Source: Chiua virens (Eukaryota > Basidiomycota > Agaricomycetes > Boletales > Boletaceae). Taken from it: 64,000 nucleotides of DNA. The translations under genes were made by a program, and so were the position numbers. Within the stretch, counting starts at the first letter, position 1, and each line of letters opens with the position of its first letter. The stretch is from NCBI GenBank assembly GCA_019787685.1, contig JAHNUO010000025.1, forward strand, positions 372,001 to 436,000, in the 5' to 3' direction. The notes beneath the pieces are model-generated. The model was not told the origin of the DNA. It worked only from the letters and a program-made list of their open reading frames with translations, and did no database searches. Below, one piece after another: positions 59,445-64,000 of this stretch.

Positions 59445-62400
59445 ATGGCCACGGAGACTCGTCCTCCAAGCATTTTGTCCAGCTTCGACCATGCGCACTC
59501 ACTGAAAAGCAATCCCTCCCAAACATCGCTCCCTAGATGCACAGAGTGTAACCCCCGAAAGACGCAGCATACCAGGAACCTTGTTGTATGCATCGATGGT
59601 ACTGCCAACCAATTTGGGCGCAATGTGAGTATCGTATCCGCCGTCTGGTGTGTTTCCCTACTCGTTGTTGGTCAGGACACCAACGTGGTGAAAGTATTCG
59701 ACAAAATCAATCTGGAATCAACCGACCCAGAACAATACGCATACTATTCCAGTGGCATTGGCACGCGTCCTGCCAAATCGTTCAATGCACTCAGTCGTGT
59801 CAAAGATGCGGTTTCCGACACTTGGGATATGGCTGTCGCATGGTGCGTATCCGTTACCTCTCTAATTCTCTCCTCTCAACGAAGACACCATTCCAGGAAC
59901 GTCGACAAGAATATCAAAGAGGCATACAGCTGGCTGGCGGGAAAGTATCAAGAAGGAGATCAGTTATACTTCTTCGGTGCGTCGATAGCCCTATCTTAGC
60001 TTGCATCACTCAGGTTTATGCCATAGGTTTTTCTCGAGGTGCATATCAAGTGCGGGTTCTTGCGAATATGATACACGAGGTGTGGGACCAGAATTAGTCG
60101 TTCCAGTCATCCTGTATAACTGAACACCTGCCATAGGTTGGCTTGGTCACGATGCCAACAGAGAAACAGATTGGAACGTGAGCGAACACAGGTCGGTAAC
60201 TGGCGTAAGCTTACGGGCGACACTTTCAGGGCTTACACTTATTACGAGGCCATTCAACCAGGAAAGCCAAAGACAAGAGACATCGCCGCGAGATTCAAGA
60301 AGACGTTTTCTTGGAGGCACGCCAGGGTTCACTTCATCGGTGTATGGTATGTTTTGTTTTCTTTAGGTCTTCACGACCGGTGCTGGAACTGACGTCTGTC
60401 AGGGATACTGTTTCATCCGTCGGGTTCGTAAGAGGAGGTGCATCGCTTTCAATGGCTCCCCATGCAGCAAATGCTTGTCATATACGACATGCGCTTGCGC
60501 TTGACGAGCTTCGAGTCAAGTTTTTGCCGGAGTATTTCCACGAAGCGAACTCTCAGACTGACGGTGGAAATCCAAGCTGCGCTGTCTCCTCTGATATTGG
60601 AGGTGGTGTTGTTTTTTGCACACCTACCACAAGTAGCAGTAATGCTGCTTCAAATTCCTCGGCAGGAAAGAAACACGGGACTGCAGACGTTCAGGAAGTG
60701 TGGTTTGCCGGAAGCCACTCGGACGTGTGAGTACACATTCGAACTTCCTTCTGAGATATTGATACATTTAGTACAGAGGTGGACTGGATAAGCCCGGAAA
60801 GTATCATCAGGCCGGGAACGTTTCGCTTCTATGGATGCGTCGAGAAGCGACAGTGAACGGCCTTCTGTTGCAGCCAACACATAGAGCGTGGGTTCCGGAT
60901 GATCTCGACTTTGGTGTCAAGGATTCAATGAGCAGTGCGTGGCGCGCAGTTGAGTACATGCCCATCAAACACCAGGCGACCTTCAGCGGCGCTGGCGGAG
61001 ACGCTCGACGGTAAGTCTTACGATGAATATCTCACTTGTATTGCTGATTTGATGCGTTGTAGTTTGCATCTACTACACCCCCGTCGCATCATACCCGGTC
61101 AAAAGGTTCATGCTTCTGTGCTATTTGCAACGGCATATATGCCAAAGGCGACACTGGGAGAGGGTTTTGACATACCCATTGTTCAGGCTCCACCCGATGT
61201 TACGGAATTGGACTGCAAATTTTGGGAGACGGGACTCTTTGACGATGGCGCAGCACAAAAGCTGATGGACCACTTGAGTGGTGAACAGGGTGTTCCATTG
61301 ATATATCTCACCAGGTTACTGTTTATGCTGCGATTCGGTAAGGTTTCCTCGCATACATTTGGAATTCTTTGAGATTTATGCCCCTTGCACATTTAGAAGA
61401 AGGAAAGAAATATGTCAAGAACATATCCAATTGGGAAGGCCATTTTAAGAAGCTCATCTATGACGATAATTGTGCCTCGCATGTCAGGCTAGTCACCGTC
61501 ATTGCGTATCACGAGGCGTGTGAGTGTCCATATGATCTTTACGCATGACGTTGGGTGATAAAATGTGTGGCAGCCTGCAGTTCTCAGGTGCACACCCAGT
61601 GTGCACAGCTTGGACTTTCGCAAGATGTATTCGATGATGCAAAAAATGCACTCGCCGACATCCTGGCCAAAAGCCGACATCGAGATGGTGCCAGAGCCAT
61701 CTCACTATTGAGACCGCTGACGAAACATCCGATTTTGCGACAAAGACTACTTACCAACTCCGAGTCGGGTCCGGGCTCTATCTTGGAAAATCTGGTCAAG
61801 TTACTCGATGGGATGATCGGTCAATCGGATGGCAGTTTTGGACAGGCGATGGATACCTTGACTTGCCTGCTGCAATGTGGTGCGTTGGTGACCAATTGGC
61901 ATTCGGCATCTTACTCACAGAAATGACAGACGACACGCAGAAATTTATTATCCAGAAGCTCGGCGACAATTACCCGCATTCTGAAAAATCTAGAGTCTCC
62001 CGGATATTGAACGTCCACAGTAAGAGCGATGTCTATATTCTGGATTAGACGGTAACATGTTCAACTTTAGCCCCACGACTTTTAACAGCCGCATTGCGCA
62101 TGATGTTGATCCTAGCACGATTGCCGCGAGGTCAGTGTTCAGGGCTTCGTTTGCAGCCTGTGCATACTAACAGCGACATACGACGACAGCCAAGGATGTG
62201 TGCTCAGCTGCCCCAATCAAACATCATCTCAGAGAATTGGCAAGAAAAGATGAAGGACTTGTTGGTCTCCTAGCTGTTGAAGTACTGCTCGCCCTTTATG
62301 ATCCGAGCGAAAAGGGTAAGCAGTGTTTTCTTGCGCTTGCGCTTCATCTGACAAACTACGTTTCAGAGCATTTGGACTGTCACGATATACACGTTCGAGC

Positions 62401-64000
62401 TAATCTTGCAAGCGCCATGGTCCACCTGAACCACGGCGGATTCGATTCAGCTGATGGACCAAGCCGGCGTGGTGGGGATGCTGGACAAAAAATATTGCAC
62501 CGACTCTTTGGTCTTGGTGAGTGGCCTCTATCAAATGCTTCCAACGATATTTTTGAATATGGTATCCCGTGTGTCAGGTGTCCACAAACTTACTGACGCG
62601 CACGAAAAACTTATCAAGGAACTCAAGAATGCCGTGCAAAAGGGAAACGTCCGTGAGCGTACAATTGCAACGATGACTCTGTTGAAACTATGCGAAAGTA
62701 AGTCTACTGGAAGATGCTAGGATACGAGCTCATCGTTCTTCAGCGGAGGCCATCCGTCGTTATCTCCTCGAGATTGGGCTCACGGACGTGTTGATCAATC
62801 AGTTGCAACGGAAAGACAGCGCACTCCTTGCCGCACACGCATTGGTCACCTGTTTGAAATATGGTAAGAGGACGCGTATGTGGCTGACTCGTGTAGCTGA
62901 GAGTCACACCAGATGATATGAAGCATATCAAGAATGATGAGCTCCTTCCGAAACGCATCATCAGCATGTTACGACTGGATTATTTTGATGACACTCTCGG
63001 GTCAGTAGAAGGGTTCCAGATCTTCGGGGGGTTCATGCAACACGGTAACGAACTATCTGTCATCATCAGCTCCCCACATTGAATTGACTGGTCAGCTGAC
63101 CTGAGGGGAAAGATAGAAGGTTACAACATCACGGAGGTCGTGAAGATGAAATTAAGGAGCAAGCCAACAGAGATTCGGACGAGCCTGATCTGCTTGGGCA
63201 TCTTCCGGTCCTTTGGTACGTATCTGGATGGTGATAATCGATTCATTGTAGTTGACTCGCCCAGACCCGGATAAACCCTGGACTGAAGAGCTTATTGATA
63301 CAGGAATGGAAAAACTGAAGAAACCAGCCTGGAAGACCCAGAAGGAGGGGGTGGCCATCCTCTGCGCGTTGGCTCATACTGGTATTGTTCATTCTATCAC
63401 TACCATCCACCTCGAAATAACTCTGATGTGGTGTGATTTTAGAACATGGCGTTAACGGCATTCGCCCGCGAATAAAACAGATTATCGAGATGCTTCTTCC
63501 TGAGAGCTATTTGGAGACCCACCCAAGTCTTCCAAGAGCCAACACAATGAACCCAGCTTTGGCGAGCGAGGCTCGAACCAGACCAGCTACGCTGACCCTT
63601 GAGTCACACTCTTGGTCACTCAAGCCAACCCAGGAGATGATGGGACCAGCCTGCGCCTTGCGTATATTGGTACAGAATAGTAAGTGTTGCCCACCCGTTT
63701 GCAGAGATGGTAAAAACTGATGTAGTCGTGTGTCTTCTCAGAGAATTTGCGAGAATGCACGCGAAAGTCGCTGGAGTATGCTATGTTGAAGGATTTGTTT
63801 CTATCCGGAACGCTACTCGACGAGAAGACAGACACGCCACCTTGGCGCATCGCAACCCCAGATCGAAGTGAGTCGACCTTCTGCACCAGGAAGCAACATT
63901 GAATGTTTGTATCTGACCTGGTTAGGAGATGTTATTGACATGCTAGACAAGTTGTTCAAAACTGTCGACGAATGCTTACTAGCGGAGGGCGGTCAAATGT
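59445..64000 (+). CDS. Paralogue F: DUF2235 (Tle1-like) hydrolase - helical solenoid, cut by window end
   Basis: Exons: 59445-59624, 59676-59842, 59897-59976, 60027-60079, 60137-60177, 60230-60346, 60403-60726, 60777-61010, 61063-61337, 61397-61519, 61574-61879, 61930-62019, 62071-62130, 62190-62315, 62367-62516, 62578-62697, 62744-62863, 62913-63044, 63096-63215, 63265-63381, 63443-63679, 63742-63867, 63926 to beyond 64000. At least 1124 residues are encoded in the window. Catalytic motifs are complete: GFSRG (Ser145), DTVSSVG (Asp214), SHSDVGG (His318). The N-terminal Cys pair is PRCTEC. More diverged than A, C, D and E but with the same exon plan; all its visible donors are GT. The exon with the membrane segment continues past the window. 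Confidence 0.84.

Overview
The window reads as nuclear DNA of a mushroom-forming basidiomycete (Agaricomycetes). Genes are cut by many 45-65 bp GT-AG introns, there is an Agaricomycete-type Tnp2/Plavaka DNA transposase, a Ty3/Gypsy element with a single long polyprotein frame, and several gene families (Spt5-like KOW protein, WD40 protein with a membrane tail, an 'RGGY' protein) that I associate with transposon-rich Agaricomycete genomes. Species cannot be told from the sequence.

The dominant feature is a head-to-tail array of six paralogues on the + strand: A 351-5386, B 7493-12769, C 14982-19706, D 47039-51823, E 52492-57273, F from 59445 past the window end. Each has the same 24-exon plan (23 exons of F are visible), and splicing by homology gives an open frame of 1166-1348 codons in A-E. 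The protein is a DUF2235/Tle1-like alpha/beta-hydrolase (GFSRG, DTVSSVG and HSDVGG type motifs), then an all-helical solenoid whose repeat units match single phase-1 exons, then a C-terminal hydrophobic segment and a short polar tail. Function is not known; membrane-tethered lipase activity is an inference. Mosaicism between copies C, D and E points to gene conversion.

Between C and D the array is interrupted by about 27 kb (roughly 20.05-47.0 kb) that looks like a composite mobile island: a Pro/Ser-rich accessory gene (-, 20633 to about 23480), an RGGY-family gene (+, 24164-24952), an Spt5-like gene (-, 24994-28662), a WD40 gene with membrane tail (-, 28880-30471), a Ty3/Gypsy LTR retrotransposon with TSD TAAG (32099-39027, - strand, polyprotein broken by one TGA), a broken F-box gene with a 126-bp minisatellite (+, 39688-42004), and an intact three-exon Tnp2/Plavaka-type transposase (-, 42229-45578). 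GC-rich palindromic blocks near 20530-20620 and 46398-46460 are candidate ends of one large CACTA-like element carrying this cargo.

C-to-T change at CpG recurs in the island: all three differences between the two 415-bp LTRs are CpG transitions, and the stops that break the Gypsy polyprotein and the F-box gene are TGA where CGA is expected. This fits cytosine-methylation silencing. All exon borders are predictions from splice consensus, reading frame and comparison of the six copies; no database search or transcript data were available.
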